A DNA stretch of 53,284 nucleotides from Marinilabilia sp046483585 (GCA_046483585.1 JAWOCV010000174.1:1-53284), one strand, 5' to 3'; numbered from the stretch's first letter, positions 17,433 through 26,504 are shown. Numbers and translations: made by a program. Notes: generated by a model not told the origin, from the letters alone.

Positions 17433-18104
17433 TTATACGCTCACGAATTCGGATTTCGGAGCACCGCAAACCGGACACTGCCAGTCGTCAGGAAGGTCGT
17501 TGAAAGGCTCGCCTTCCTCTTCCTCATCGTAAACATAGCCGCATACCGAGCATCTGAATCTGGAGCTTTCCTGACTCACCGAATCCCCCGTGGTTTCTTC
17601 TATGTGGGTTGGGGCATTGGGTGGGGCCACACGTTGTTTCTTCTCTTTGAATTCGGCATAGGTCATGGGAGGCTTCTTTTCGTCAACCAGCTCCGTTTGA
17701 AGTACCTCACCGATGAAAATGAGATGCGTACCAGCATCGACGGTGGTCATTACTTTGCATTCCATCCAGGCAATGACTTCATTAAGTATGATGGGGACAC
17801 CGGTTCCGCCGTAAGCCACGTGCATCCCTTTTAGTTTGTTTGTATCTGCCCCGCTTTTATAGCCAAAAGTATCAATCACACCGGTTTCTGCGTCATTGTG
17901 CAGAACAGAAACCGAAAAACTGCCTTTTTTCTCAATTACACCGGCAGTAAAATTGTCCTTATGGCAACAGGCGGCTATTTGCGCCGGTTTTGCCGTCACC
18001 TGAAAAACGCTGTTGGAAATATATCCATTCCCATTTTCCTGATCTCCCGAACTTACGATATAAAGCCCGTATGACATGCGTTTAAAAGCTTCAACATCAA
18101 TCAT
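17433..18104 (-). CDS. Flavin reductase-rubredoxin fusion (high-molecular-weight rubredoxin type)
   Basis: 223 residues. The N-terminal 155 residues are a flavin reductase-like FMN-binding domain (YIVSSGDQENGNGYISNSV). The C-terminal 45 are a rubredoxin with two CxxCG knuckles (CSVCGYVYD and CPVCG) binding one iron. In the known family (Hrb) the protein passes electrons from NAD(P)H via FMN and the Fe(Cys)4 centre to flavodiiron proteins that reduce O2 or NO in anaerobes. No flavodiiron protein lies in this window. A TATATTCG box (one mismatch to the -7 consensus) lies at 18128-18135 on the minus strand, within the region shared with the divergent B12-sensor gene. Confidence 0.9.
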   Translation of the reverse strand: MIDVEAFKRMSYGLYIVSSGDQENGNGYISNSVFQVTAKPAQIAACCHKDNFTAGVIEKKGSFSVSVLHNDAETGVIDTFGYKSGADTNKLKGMHVAYGGTGVPIILNEVIAWMECKVMTTVDAGTHLIFIGEVLQTELVDEKKPPMTYAEFKEKKQRVAPPNAPTHIEETTGDSVSQESSRFRCSVCGYVYDEEEEGEPFNDLPDDWQCPVCGAPKSEFVSV

Positions 18105-18229
18105 GGTTTATTGTTTTTTGTTTAGTACGAATATAATCAAATTTGTTTGTTCCTTTTATTCGTTGTGCTGAAACTATTAAAACAAAATCGCCTGAGACTC
18201 GTACAAACCATTTGAATATGGTTACAAAT

Positions 18230-18886
18230 ATGAAACAAGAGACATTTCTGAATACCCTGCTGCAAGGAGATCGTTCCGGGGCTTCCCGGGTCATTAACGA
18301 TATGGTTGAAGAAGGGAGTATGTCAGTGAGAGATCTTTATGAAGAAGTTATTAAAAGAGCTCTTTACAATATTGGGGAGCTTTGGGAATACGGAAAGATC
18401 AGCGTGGCTACTGAACATTTGGCTTCAGCCATTGTGGAGATGGTGCTCAACGAGTTGTATTATAAGGTCATGTCCGGGGACAAGAATGATCACAGAGTGG
18501 TGGTATCGTGTGTAGAAAATGAATATCATCAGATAGGGAGCAAAATGGTTGCCGATGTTTTTGAAATGAACGGGTGGAATGCCTTTTTTCTTGGAGCCAA
18601 TACCCCTGTTAAAGAACTTGTTTCTTTTATTTATGATGTTAGACCCGAAATTCTTGCATTGTCGATGAGCATCTACTTCCATCTTCCGGTTCTGGAAAAG
18701 ATGCTGGCGGAGGTGAAATCATCATTTCCCGGCTTGTCTGTTTTAGTTGGTGGTCAGGCATTTAGGCATGGGGGCCGGGATGTTGTGGAGAGATATCCTG
18801 AAGTAAAATTTATTGCAGACCTGAATGCACTCGATATGTTCATCAAAGATTTTGAACTTTCTTCTGGTCCGGGGAAAAAAGGTTGA
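18230..18886 (+). CDS. Free-standing cobalamin-binding sensor protein (CarH/LitR-like effector half without HTH)
   Basis: About 218 residues from ATG 18230 (ATG 18218 is possible; the ORF upstream to 18143 is leader-like). The N-terminal four-helix B12-binding-2 domain holds the motif Wx9EH (Trp52, Glu62, His63), which caps the upper face of adenosylcobalamin in CarH. The C-terminal Rossmann domain has ENEYHQIG with His100 as the likely lower cobalt ligand, followed by LGANTP, LSMS and VLVGGQAF. Unlike CarH it has no MerR DNA-binding domain. The residue after the Trp is Glu rather than the His I recall in Thermus CarH, so light chemistry may differ. The next two genes (unknown helical protein, histidine kinase) point to a signalling module. 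Confidence 0.85.
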   Translation: MKQETFLNTLLQGDRSGASRVINDMVEEGSMSVRDLYEEVIKRALYNIGELWEYGKISVATEHLASAIVEMVLNELYYKVMSGDKNDHRVVVSCVENEYHQIGSKMVADVFEMNGWNAFFLGANTPVKELVSFIYDVRPEILALSMSIYFHLPVLEKMLAEVKSSFPGLSVLVGGQAFRHGGRDVVERYPEVKFIADLNALDMFIKDFELSSGPGKKG

Positions 18887-18971
18887 CATGACAAGAGTAT
18901 GGCTGTTGCCGGAGGGTTTTTAAAATGACTGTCATGTTGTACTGCCTGCGTGGAAATAAAGTAAATGGTAC

Positions 18972-19003
18972 TTTATAGACAAACACTAAGTAACCATAAC
19001 GAA
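18972..19003 (+). repeat. Short dispersed repeat (second family), uninterrupted copy
   Basis: TTTATAGACAAACACTAA plus a similar following dozen bases recur at 45871-45900, where the MITE copy 45731-45866 splits the sequence after TTTATA. This copy therefore shows the likely empty site. Confidence 0.5.
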
Positions 19004-19162
19004 CCATTTTTCCTGAAAGGATGTTTTAAAGTTGGGAAAAATCAGGCTAAAGTGTTTCTTTTGGGAAGCCATTTATTTTTCACTGCTGTCCGGTAAAGCA
19101 ATCTACCCCGGTTTGCAAAAGCTTTCCGGATAATGGTGTTTATTAATTTATATTTCAATAAG

Positions 19163-19618
19163 ATGGATAAGAATTTTCTTTTAAAATCAGCAGAGACACT
19201 CAAACAGATAAGTTCAGAATCTGCCGGCGAATATTATCAGAAGTCAGACCGGTTGATCGCTGCCATGAATGGACAGATGCTTCAGCGAGCCGATCTGGAT
19301 AATCTCGTGGGCAGGCATAATATTGATATGATGAAGGACAATCATGCCAACCATGTTAGATTTATGGCCTCGATCTTTCATAGCTGTAATTCTGAAGTGT
19401 TGGTTGAAACCATTTTGTGGGTGTTCAGGGCCTATCGTACACACGGCTTTTCGACCAGCTATTGGGCTGCCCAGTTAAATACCTGGATGGGGGTTCTAAA
19501 AGAGGTTCTTTCGGAGGAGTGTTACAGCGAAATACATCCTTATTATGAATGGATGCAGGTGAATGTTCCTGTTTTTGTGAAACTTACGGATGAAAGTCTT
19601 GATCAACAGTGGGTTTAA
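19163..19618 (+). CDS. Helical protein of unknown function in a B12-sensor/histidine-kinase module
   Basis: 151 residues from ATG 19163 (ATG 19133 adds ten hydrophobic residues). It appears entirely helical and soluble, rich in His, Met, Trp and Tyr (NHVRFMASIFHS; STSYWAAQLNTWMG; HPYYEWMQVNVPV). The stop is two bases before the histidine-kinase ATG, so the two are translationally close. Spacing and order suggest it is a sensor or adaptor linking the cobalamin protein and the kinase; a haem- or chromophore-binding helical bundle is possible, but no motif proves it. I do not recognise the family. Confidence 0.7.
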   Translation: MDKNFLLKSAETLKQISSESAGEYYQKSDRLIAAMNGQMLQRADLDNLVGRHNIDMMKDNHANHVRFMASIFHSCNSEVLVETILWVFRAYRTHGFSTSYWAAQLNTWMGVLKEVLSEECYSEIHPYYEWMQVNVPVFVKLTDESLDQQWV

Positions 19619-19620
19619 GT

Positions 19621-20787
19621 ATGGATGACAAGCATTTTTCTGAAATATTTTCTGAATGGTCGGAGGAGATCAGCTCTTCACTCTTTGAAAATAAGTCTCT
19701 TTGTGTGGCCTTGTTTTCTTCAGACAGAAAACTGCTCTTCGCCAATACGGCCATGTATTCACTCTTTCGTGGTTCCCCGGCCGAATGTTTTTTAAATCCC
19801 ACCCTTGAAAAAATGTTCTCCTATGAGGCCAATACGACATTAGTGTATGACGGTTATCTGACCATCGGTGATTACTCTTCTGTCAATACTTCAATTTTTT
19901 CCCAGGTTTACCGGAAGGAAGAAAAATTGCTCATTATTGGGGGGATGGATGTGCAACAGCTCGTCACCCAAAATGAGTCCCTGCATCATCTGAATCAGGA
20001 AATCAATAACCTTCAGCGTCAGCTGATTAAAGAAAAGCATGCGCTTGAGATTACTCTTGCCCGGTTGAATAAGGCCAACCGTGAACAAAGAGAACTGATC
20101 GCCACCAAGGATAAACTTTTTTCTATTATTGCGCACGATCTGAAAAACCCGTTCAGTGTTTTGCTTGGGATGAGTGAATTATTGTCCGGAAATGTGGATG
20201 ATTACCCGCCGGAACGTGTCAAAGATTTTGCTGAAAACATTTACAAGACTTCAAGTCAGGCTTATGGATTGTTGGAAAATCTTCTGGAATGGTCACGGCT
20301 GCAAACTGGTAAATTGAAGCCTGTTCCTAAATCCATTCAACCTTCACACGTTATAAACGAAGTCAAAGAGTTATGTCAGGAAAATGCCGTTGCCAAACAG
20401 ATTGAGTTGCATTCTGCTGTTCATTGTGATGATCATGTTTATGTTGATGAGGAGATGTTGAAAACCATCCTGAGAAATCTGGTAACCAATGCTCTGAAAT
20501 TTACTCATCCCAAGGGGAATGTGAAGATAGAATCCTTTCATGAAGACGTCACGGTCCTCTTTCAGGTAACCGATACCGGCTTCGGGATTGACCCCGCTCA
20601 CCTGGATGAATTGTTTGGAGTGGATTGCACTTTGTCCAAAAAAGGCACGGCCAATGAAAAAGGCACTGGACTTGGACTGCTTCTTTGTAAAGAATTTGTT
20701 GAGGCCAATAATGGTGAAATATGGGTGGAAAGTGAGTTGGAGAAAGGAAGTACTTTTAAATTTACTGTCCCCAGAGCAGATTCATGA
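19621..20787 (+). CDS. Soluble sensor histidine kinase, PAS-like input
   Basis: 388 residues from ATG 19621. A PAS-like N-terminal domain (about 20-110), a long coiled coil (about 115-165), a DHp helix with the phospho-acceptor in FSIIAHDLKNPF (His near 176), and an HATPase_c domain with N box (NLVTNALKFTHP), G1 (DTGFGI) and G2 (GTGLGLLL). There is no transmembrane segment, so it senses a cytoplasmic signal. It sits last in an apparent unit with the cobalamin protein and the helical protein, and no response regulator is adjacent. The partner regulator is unknown. Confidence 0.92.
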   Translation: MDDKHFSEIFSEWSEEISSSLFENKSLCVALFSSDRKLLFANTAMYSLFRGSPAECFLNPTLEKMFSYEANTTLVYDGYLTIGDYSSVNTSIFSQVYRKEEKLLIIGGMDVQQLVTQNESLHHLNQEINNLQRQLIKEKHALEITLARLNKANREQRELIATKDKLFSIIAHDLKNPFSVLLGMSELLSGNVDDYPPERVKDFAENIYKTSSQAYGLLENLLEWSRLQTGKLKPVPKSIQPSHVINEVKELCQENAVAKQIELHSAVHCDDHVYVDEEMLKTILRNLVTNALKFTHPKGNVKIESFHEDVTVLFQVTDTGFGIDPAHLDELFGVDCTLSKKGTANEKGTGLGLLLCKEFVEANNGEIWVESELEKGSTFKFTVPRADS

Positions 20788-20834
20788 TGTTTGGTTAATC
20801 TCTGAGATATTTCAGAGGAGAAACAAAGAAAAAA

Positions 20835-20868
20835 CCGCATGAACATTGATGTTTATGCGGCTTTTTTT
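20835..20868. terminator. Bidirectional terminator between the kinase gene and tRNA-Pro
   Basis: An 11-bp stem (CCGCATGAACA / TGTTTATGCGG, one G-T pair, loop TTGA) with T-runs on both strands. It serves the kinase gene on the + strand and the tRNA on the - strand. Confidence 0.85.
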
Positions 20869-20882
20869 ACTTTCTCTTTCAG

Positions 20883-20957
20883 TCGGGATGGGGTGATTCG
20901 AACACCCGACCCCTCGCCCCCCAGACGAGTACTCTAACCGGACTGAGCTACATCCCG
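20883..20957 (-). tRNA. tRNA-Pro (anticodon GGG)
   Basis: On the minus strand the 75-nt cloverleaf has acceptor stem CGGGATG / CATCCCG with discriminator A, D-arm GCTC...GAGT, anticodon stem CTCGT / GCGAG with loop CTGGGGG (anticodon GGG) and T-arm GGGTG-TTCGAAT-CACCC. The 3' CCA is not encoded. Confidence 0.95.
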
Positions 20958-20989
20958 AATGATTATGTCCTTTTGTTTTTAAGACGGTG

Positions 20990-21019
20990 CAAAGATAAAT
21001 AAAATGAATGTTCCTGCAA
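20990..21019 (-). promoter_or_regulatory. Promoter of tRNA-Pro
   Basis: On the minus strand TTGC (21019-21016), an 18-bp spacer and TATCTTTG (20997-20990), an exact TAnnTTTG box, followed by CACCG. Predicted start is about 25 bases before the tRNA. Confidence 0.7.
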
Positions 21020-21249
21020 CCCCTGTGGTAGGAAAAATCCGGTATTTTTTCTGAGTTGCAGAAATCCTCTTTTGATTTGTACAATATTCATTCCTGCTTT
21101 TTAGCCCGCAGACAGATCTGCTTGATCGGTTATTTGGTTTTTCTTTTGAGCGATTAATGCTCATGTAAATGTCGTTTGATCTGATGGCATGTAAAACTTT
21201 AAAACTTTGAAAAACAGGAATAAAGAAAATTTCTCAATGTATTTGGAAT

Positions 21250-21385
21250 CAATAGATCGTTAGATTTTTAGATTTAAGATCTAAGATGATTCATATGTTA
21301 CTGGTAATCTGTGTTTTAACATAAACATCTCTTCAGATCTAAGCAATTGAAGAACAAGCACTTAAAAAAGTTTAACGGACTATTG
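21250..21385 (+). mobile_element. MITE-like element, 136 bp, with perfect target duplication
   Basis: The ends CAATAGATCGTTAGATTTT and (reverse complement) CAATAGTCCGTTAAACTTT form imperfect terminal inverted repeats. The element is bounded by the direct repeat TGGAAT (21244-21249 and 21386-21391). It is non-coding and lies in the gap between tRNA-Pro and the ECF sigma gene; the remainder of that gap shows nothing else. Confidence 0.8.
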
Positions 21386-21610
21386 TGGAATTGTCTTGTT
21401 ATAAAATCATTACTTAAGGACATTTTTCATAATCGGGAATTTTTACGAAGGATTGTATATTTTATTGGTTAATTTTGCAGTGGCGGTTGAAAATCCATAG
21501 GAAAAACCGGATTCGTTGTGCATTTACCCGTTTTATAGTCGGTTTTGTCAGAGATATGGAATATTTCCCTCACTGGAAAAAGTATTATCCTTATATATCA
21601 GTAATAAGTT

Positions 21611-22258
21611 TTGAAATCATCAACAAATATCAATAGCAGTCGCAACAAAAAAAATGAGTTGAAGGAACAGGAAGTGATAAAAGGTATTGCGAAAGGGGAG
21701 GAGCAAGCTTTTAAATACCTTTTCGACAGCTATTATCAGTTGCTTGTGACTTTTGCGTTTCGTTACGTGCAAGACCTCGATACTGCCCGCAATATTGTTC
21801 AGGAAGTATTTGTGGTACTTTTTGAAAAACGTACCGAAATACACATCCACACTTCCCTTAAATCTCATCTTTATCAGTCCGTACGGAACAGAGCCCTGAA
21901 TTTAATCAAACGGGAAAAGATGCAACGGGAACATCACGGACGTATTATGGATGAGAGAGTCGAGACCGTTGAACATTATGAAGATTGGATGGTAGACGAG
22001 CTGGAAAATCGGATTGGTGTAGTGGTAGACAAACTGCCTCTTCAATGTCGCAAAATTTTCAGGATGAGCCGCAGGGACGGCATACCGAATGCCGATATTG
22101 CGCAGGAATTATCTATTTCTAAAAGGACGGTGGAGACCCAGATCAGTAAAGCTCTTAGAAAGATCAGAGAAGATCTTTTGAAGAATGGGTATTTGTCAAT
22201 TTTTGTTTTTGTCAGTATAAAATTTATCCAGGTTATTGGTCTGATGAATATTCCATGA
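21611..22258 (+). CDS. ECF RNA polymerase sigma factor (Bacteroidota FecI-like family)
   Basis: 215 residues with sigma region 2 (FKYLFDSYYQLLVTFAFRYV, then the DIVQEVF-like NIVQEVFVVLF), linker, and region 4 (LPLQCRKIFRMSR ... ISKRTVETQISKALRKIR). The start appears to be TTG at 21611; a GTG at 21674 is an alternative, and no upstream ATG exists in frame. The C-terminal hydrophobic tail (about 195-210) is slightly unusual. The next genes, an anti-sigma FecR and a TonB receptor with an STN domain, form the usual cell-surface signalling trio, so this sigma factor probably drives the downstream receptor genes when ligand is bound outside. Confidence 0.92.
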   Translation: MKSSTNINSSRNKKNELKEQEVIKGIAKGEEQAFKYLFDSYYQLLVTFAFRYVQDLDTARNIVQEVFVVLFEKRTEIHIHTSLKSHLYQSVRNRALNLIKREKMQREHHGRIMDERVETVEHYEDWMVDELENRIGVVVDKLPLQCRKIFRMSRRDGIPNADIAQELSISKRTVETQISKALRKIREDLLKNGYLSIFVFVSIKFIQVIGLMNIP

Positions 22259-22501
22259 TTGATTTTGTTTATGTTTTTTTTGATAAATCTTTGTCATGCC
22301 CGTTTCATTAACAGATGGTTAATCCCGGGTTTAAATTTTTTCCCAATACTGGTAATAATCTGACTTTCGGAGACAACACTTTTTATTTAGAATCAATCTA
22401 AAGTAGGTTGGATATACGTGTTATCCCCCTCTAATTTGTCATACTAAATGCATGGGGAGCTTTAGGACCTTGTTTTTTACATATTTTAAAAAACACACGA
22501 G

Positions 22502-22684
22502 ATGGAATTTTTATTACAATTAATTGCAGATTTTATAGGGACTCCTGTTGAAGAGGAGGAGAAAGCCCTACAGGAAAAAAGTGAGAAAATTACTTTGGAA
22601 AGTAGTGTAGAAACAGAGTCTTCGGCCGGGAAGGAAATCGTGACTGAAGAACCTATCCTGTTTGGATTGATGCAGTTTCATTGA
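22502..22684 (+). CDS. Possible small acidic protein between sigma and anti-sigma genes
   Basis: A 60-residue reading frame (MEFLLQLIADFIGTP, then a Glu-rich stretch). It lies in the 557-bp interval between the ECF sigma factor and FecR, on the same strand. The hydrophobic start and the acidic middle are plausible for a real peptide, but no family is recognised and it could be chance. Confidence 0.3.
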   Translation: MEFLLQLIADFIGTPVEEEEKALQEKSEKITLESSVETESSAGKEIVTEEPILFGLMQFH

Positions 22685-22815
22685 AAGGATGAAGTAATTC
22701 CTTACATCCCTGACATTAACGTGATGCCTGATCGCATACCGGCTTATAAAGATGTTTTCTGATCGGGATAAAAGAGGCATTTTTTTATGGTCGCCTGTGT
22801 TGTTGAGGTTATAAA

Positions 22816-23808
22816 ATGAATCAAATTTTGTTCATGGGAAATACAGATAACATAAAACCTGAAACACTTGTCCGCTATTTTTCTGGTGAAGCATCAACCG
22901 CGGAAAAACGCTCTGTTGATGTCTGGCGTAAAAGCTCCACTGAGAATGAGCAGATATTCCGGGAATACAAACAAATATGGAATGCCGAATACCATAGTTT
23001 GCTTCCGGATCAAGAGCTTGAAAGAGACTGGCAGAAAATACGGAGCCGGATTAATTTCAATCCATCAGAAAGCAAGGTTGGAATGTGGAGTGCCATTACC
23101 AGGATTGCAGCTGTGTTTATTTTAATGCTGGCCGTCAGTGCAGGCTTGTATACCTACTGGAATGTTCCCGGGTTTGGGCGATGGAGTGCTTTTCATACCG
23201 ATGATGAGGTCGATTCCCTGCGACTCCCTGATAATAGCGTTGTTTTTTTAAATAACCACTCATCACTGAAGTATCTGAACAACTTTGACAATCAAAAACG
23301 GAAGGTTACGCTTGACGGGGAAGGTTTTTTTGATGTTGCCGGCGATCCCGGGAATCCTTTTTTGGTTAATACACCGGAGGGGGTGAATGTCGAGGTTATT
23401 GGGACTTCTTTTCACCTCGAAGCCGGAAGAGGAATTGAAAACGTACAACTGAACGTGACCGAAGGGACAGTATCACTTAATTATGAAGATTTTGCAAGTC
23501 TTGTCGAAGAAGGCAGTTCCGCCCGAATGGAGGATCGTACTTTTAAAATAGAACCAACTTCCAATATCAACTTCCTTTCGTGGAAAACAGGGGAACTCAA
23601 ATTTGCCCAAACGCCCCTCGATGTCACTGCAGAAACATTGGTGGAACATTTTGATGAGATAGAAAAGTTAGAATTGAATACAAGCAGCGAAGTTCAGGTT
23701 ACCACGACTTTTAAAGATGAGCCATTGCCAGATATTCTTGATGAGCTGGAGATGCATTTTGACAAAAAATTTCAATTAAACGACGGAGTTTTGACAATCT
23801 CTGACTAA
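22816..23808 (+). CDS. FecR-family anti-sigma factor
   Basis: 330 residues. The N-terminal cytoplasmic part (about 1-90) would bind the sigma factor (LVRYFSGEASTAEKRSV); one transmembrane segment lies near 95-117 (ITRIAAVFILMLAVSAGLY). The periplasmic FecR domain follows (SVVFLNNHSSLKYLN, VEVIGTSFHLEA), and a C-terminal STN-like region (LPDILDELEMHFDKKFQL) contacts the receptor. Starts at ATG 22816 or 22834. It relays ligand binding by the adjacent TonB receptor to the ECF sigma factor upstream. Confidence 0.93.
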   Translation: MNQILFMGNTDNIKPETLVRYFSGEASTAEKRSVDVWRKSSTENEQIFREYKQIWNAEYHSLLPDQELERDWQKIRSRINFNPSESKVGMWSAITRIAAVFILMLAVSAGLYTYWNVPGFGRWSAFHTDDEVDSLRLPDNSVVFLNNHSSLKYLNNFDNQKRKVTLDGEGFFDVAGDPGNPFLVNTPEGVNVEVIGTSFHLEAGRGIENVQLNVTEGTVSLNYEDFASLVEEGSSARMEDRTFKIEPTSNINFLSWKTGELKFAQTPLDVTAETLVEHFDEIEKLELNTSSEVQVTTTFKDEPLPDILDELEMHFDKKFQLNDGVLTISD

Positions 23809-23834
23809 TTTCGGGAAGTATTTCACATTGTTGA

Positions 23835-26504
23835 ATGAAACCGGAATTGGATAGACACAAACATATTGGAATAAGTAAGATAGTGGCCGTTGCTTGTATT
23901 GTGATGGCCTCTTTTTCATCTGTTGCACAAAACATTGAATCCCGGACCGTACAGATTGAAAAACAAGAAGGGTCTGCTGTCGAGCTTATCGAACACTTGC
24001 AGGAGCAGAGTGGCATGGTGATAAGTTATAGTTCAAGATTATGCCTGGATAACAATATTGTGCTCTCCTCATCTGAGAATTCCCTCCTCGGTTTTCTTAA
24101 TGAAATATTTCGCGATTGTTCGTTCGAATATGAGGTGCGTGAGGATCGTATTATCCTGCAACCTGCTGAGGTCCGCAAAAAGACGGCTACTGTAACCGGC
24201 TATGTCAGTGATGGAAAAACGGGCGAACGTCTTCTTGGTGCCAATGTTTTCAGTGGAGAAGAGCAAATCGGTACCGCTACCAACAATTACGGTTTCTTCA
24301 GCATAACACTTCCAGCCGGCAGGAACGAACTTCAATCGTCCTATGTTGGATATGAGTCTCAACGGAAGTCATTTGATCTGGAGAGAGATACTGTTATTAA
24401 TTTTCGTCTGGATCCGAATGTAAAACTTCCTGAAGTCTCAGTTCTCGGTTCACGTATGCCTAATATGCTGGATGGAAGTAGTTTCGGCTCGGTCCGCGTT
24501 TCAATGGAACAAATTCTGGATGCCCCGTCTCTTTTTGGCGAAACCGATCTGATGCGTGGCATACAGATGCTACCCGGCATACAAAGTGGGACCGAAGGTT
24601 TTTCAGGTCTATATGTAAGAGGTGGAGGCCCCGATCAGAATCTTGTGTTGCTCGATGATGTTCCTGTTTACAACGTAGGACATTTGCTTGGTTTTTTCTC
24701 TATATTCAATACTGATGCCGTTAAACAAGTTTCGGTAACCAAGGAGGGGTTCCCTGCTCGCTATGGCGGCCGGCTCTCCTCTGTTGTCGATATTCGAATG
24801 AAGGACGGGCGGGAAGATAAAATCGGAGGAAATGTTTCGCTGGGATTACTTTCGTCCGGGATTTCCCTTGATGGCCCGGTGCTTGAAGATAAATCTACTT
24901 TTGCCCTCTCTTTCCGGCGAACCTATGTTGATGCTTTGGCTGCATTGTATCAGCTTGGAGAAGAGGAAAAGACCAATTATTACTTTTTCGACCTCAACGG
25001 GAAGATCAATTATGAATTTTCCGACCGGAGTAAAGTTTATCTCAGTCTGTACTGGGGACGGGATAAATTCTACACCCTTTACAACTTCAGGGAGCACAAT
25101 GTTTCCGTGGGAGAGGGTAGCGTTGATGAGAATGTTACCATTAATGATGAGAGCAATGCCGGATGGGGGAATTTTACAGGGGCTCTTCGCTGGAATTATG
25201 TTTTTAATTCCCGGTTTTTTGCCAATTTTACCGGAACCTTTTCCAATTATCGCTTTTTTATTGGTCTGAAGCGCAATGATGAGAGCGAACATTCACTGAA
25301 TGCTTATGAACAAAGATATTTGAGTGGTATCCGGGATTTTAACTTAAAAGGTGATTTTGAATATTATCCGGGAGGAGGTCATACCATACGGTTTGGTGCC
25401 AGCGGTGTGGCGCACAGATTCAATCCCGGCATTGATGTTTTTCAGACCTCTTCGGATGAGGAGTCTGAGGAGACCATACTTGAAGATGTGAGGGTTTCTG
25501 GTGAAGAGTATCGTGCCTACGCCGAAGATGAATTCAGGCTCGGAAGCCGTATTCGGGGCAATGCCGGTTTGCATTTGGCTTTGTTTCGTGGGGAAAAAAC
25601 ACCTTATTGGTCTGTGGAACCCCGTCTGGCATTGGAGTATGGTTTGTCGTCCCGGATGAATCTCAAGGGATCGTATTCGAGGATGTCACAATTTGTACAT
25701 TTGGTGGGAACTGCTGGTTTTTCCCTGCCTACAGATCTTTGGTTGCCCGTTACTAATAATATTGAGCCCATGCGTTCCAGGCAAATCTCTTTAGGTGCTG
25801 ATTTTTATCTGGATGATGATGAAGAATATATTTTATCTGCCGACCTTTATTCCAAAAGTTTTAAAAATTTGCTGGCTTACAACGAAAGCACCGGCTTTTT
25901 TGATTATAGTGCCTCATGGGAGGATAAACTAACGGCAGGAACCGGAAAATCTGAAGGGGGAGAATTGATGGTACAGAAAAACAAAGGTGCCCTGACAGGA
26001 TGGTTAAGTTATACTTATGCACGCACCAATAGTGTATTTACGGAGTTAAATGATGGAAAGTCTTTTCCGGCCCGTTTTGATCGCAGGCATGATGCCAGCC
26101 TTTTTATGAATTACCGTTTTAATGAAAGGGTGACGGGTAGTTTGAACTGGTTATTCGGTTCAGGGAACCCGATCACACTTCCCGAAGAGAAGTATTTTGC
26201 ACCAGAGTTGCCTTTTGGTGAAAGACCAGAGTACGGTTATTCCGAAAATCTTAGCGCTGTCAATAATTATAGAATGCCCTCATTCCATCGTCTCGACCTG
26301 GGGGTTAATTTTACCAAAGAACGTAAAAGAGGAGAAAGAACATGGAGTTTTGGTCTGATCAATGCATACGGCCGGCAAAATCCTTTTCTTCTGTATTTTA
26401 GTGAAAGTGAGGATGCCCCCGAGGGGAGTTCCCTGCGACAGTTGAAACAATTGAGCCTTTTCCCTTTTCCAATCCCTTATGTGAGATATTCTTTTAAGTT
26501 CTGA
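23835..26504 (+). CDS. TonB-dependent outer-membrane receptor with STN signalling domain
   Basis: 889 residues. Signal sequence (to about residue 32, ending SSVAQ), STN domain (about 38-112) for transmembrane signalling, a carboxypeptidase-regulatory-like beta domain (TGYVSDGKTGERLLGANVF, about 120-200), a plug (LPGIQSGTEGFSGLYVRGGG, near 250) and a beta-barrel ending in aromatic YVRYSFKF. No SusD-type partner follows; instead a DUF4249 lipoprotein does, a pairing seen repeatedly in Bacteroidota. Together with the preceding sigma factor and FecR this is a ligand-sensing import system. The ligand (siderophore, peptide or other) cannot be read from sequence. Confidence 0.93.
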   Translation: MKPELDRHKHIGISKIVAVACIVMASFSSVAQNIESRTVQIEKQEGSAVELIEHLQEQSGMVISYSSRLCLDNNIVLSSSENSLLGFLNEIFRDCSFEYEVREDRIILQPAEVRKKTATVTGYVSDGKTGERLLGANVFSGEEQIGTATNNYGFFSITLPAGRNELQSSYVGYESQRKSFDLERDTVINFRLDPNVKLPEVSVLGSRMPNMLDGSSFGSVRVSMEQILDAPSLFGETDLMRGIQMLPGIQSGTEGFSGLYVRGGGPDQNLVLLDDVPVYNVGHLLGFFSIFNTDAVKQVSVTKEGFPARYGGRLSSVVDIRMKDGREDKIGGNVSLGLLSSGISLDGPVLEDKSTFALSFRRTYVDALAALYQLGEEEKTNYYFFDLNGKINYEFSDRSKVYLSLYWGRDKFYTLYNFREHNVSVGEGSVDENVTINDESNAGWGNFTGALRWNYVFNSRFFANFTGTFSNYRFFIGLKRNDESEHSLNAYEQRYLSGIRDFNLKGDFEYYPGGGHTIRFGASGVAHRFNPGIDVFQTSSDEESEETILEDVRVSGEEYRAYAEDEFRLGSRIRGNAGLHLALFRGEKTPYWSVEPRLALEYGLSSRMNLKGSYSRMSQFVHLVGTAGFSLPTDLWLPVTNNIEPMRSRQISLGADFYLDDDEEYILSADLYSKSFKNLLAYNESTGFFDYSASWEDKLTAGTGKSEGGELMVQKNKGALTGWLSYTYARTNSVFTELNDGKSFPARFDRRHDASLFMNYRFNERVTGSLNWLFGSGNPITLPEEKYFAPELPFGERPEYGYSENLSAVNNYRMPSFHRLDLGVNFTKERKRGERTWSFGLINAYGRQNPFLLYFSESEDAPEGSSLRQLKQLSLFPFPIPYVRYSFKF

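Noticed and set aside
18143..18217. Upstream extension of the cobalamin protein to 18143
   Set aside because: The extra residues look like translated leader and overlap the region expected to hold the promoter; ATG 18218 or 18230 fit the domain start better.
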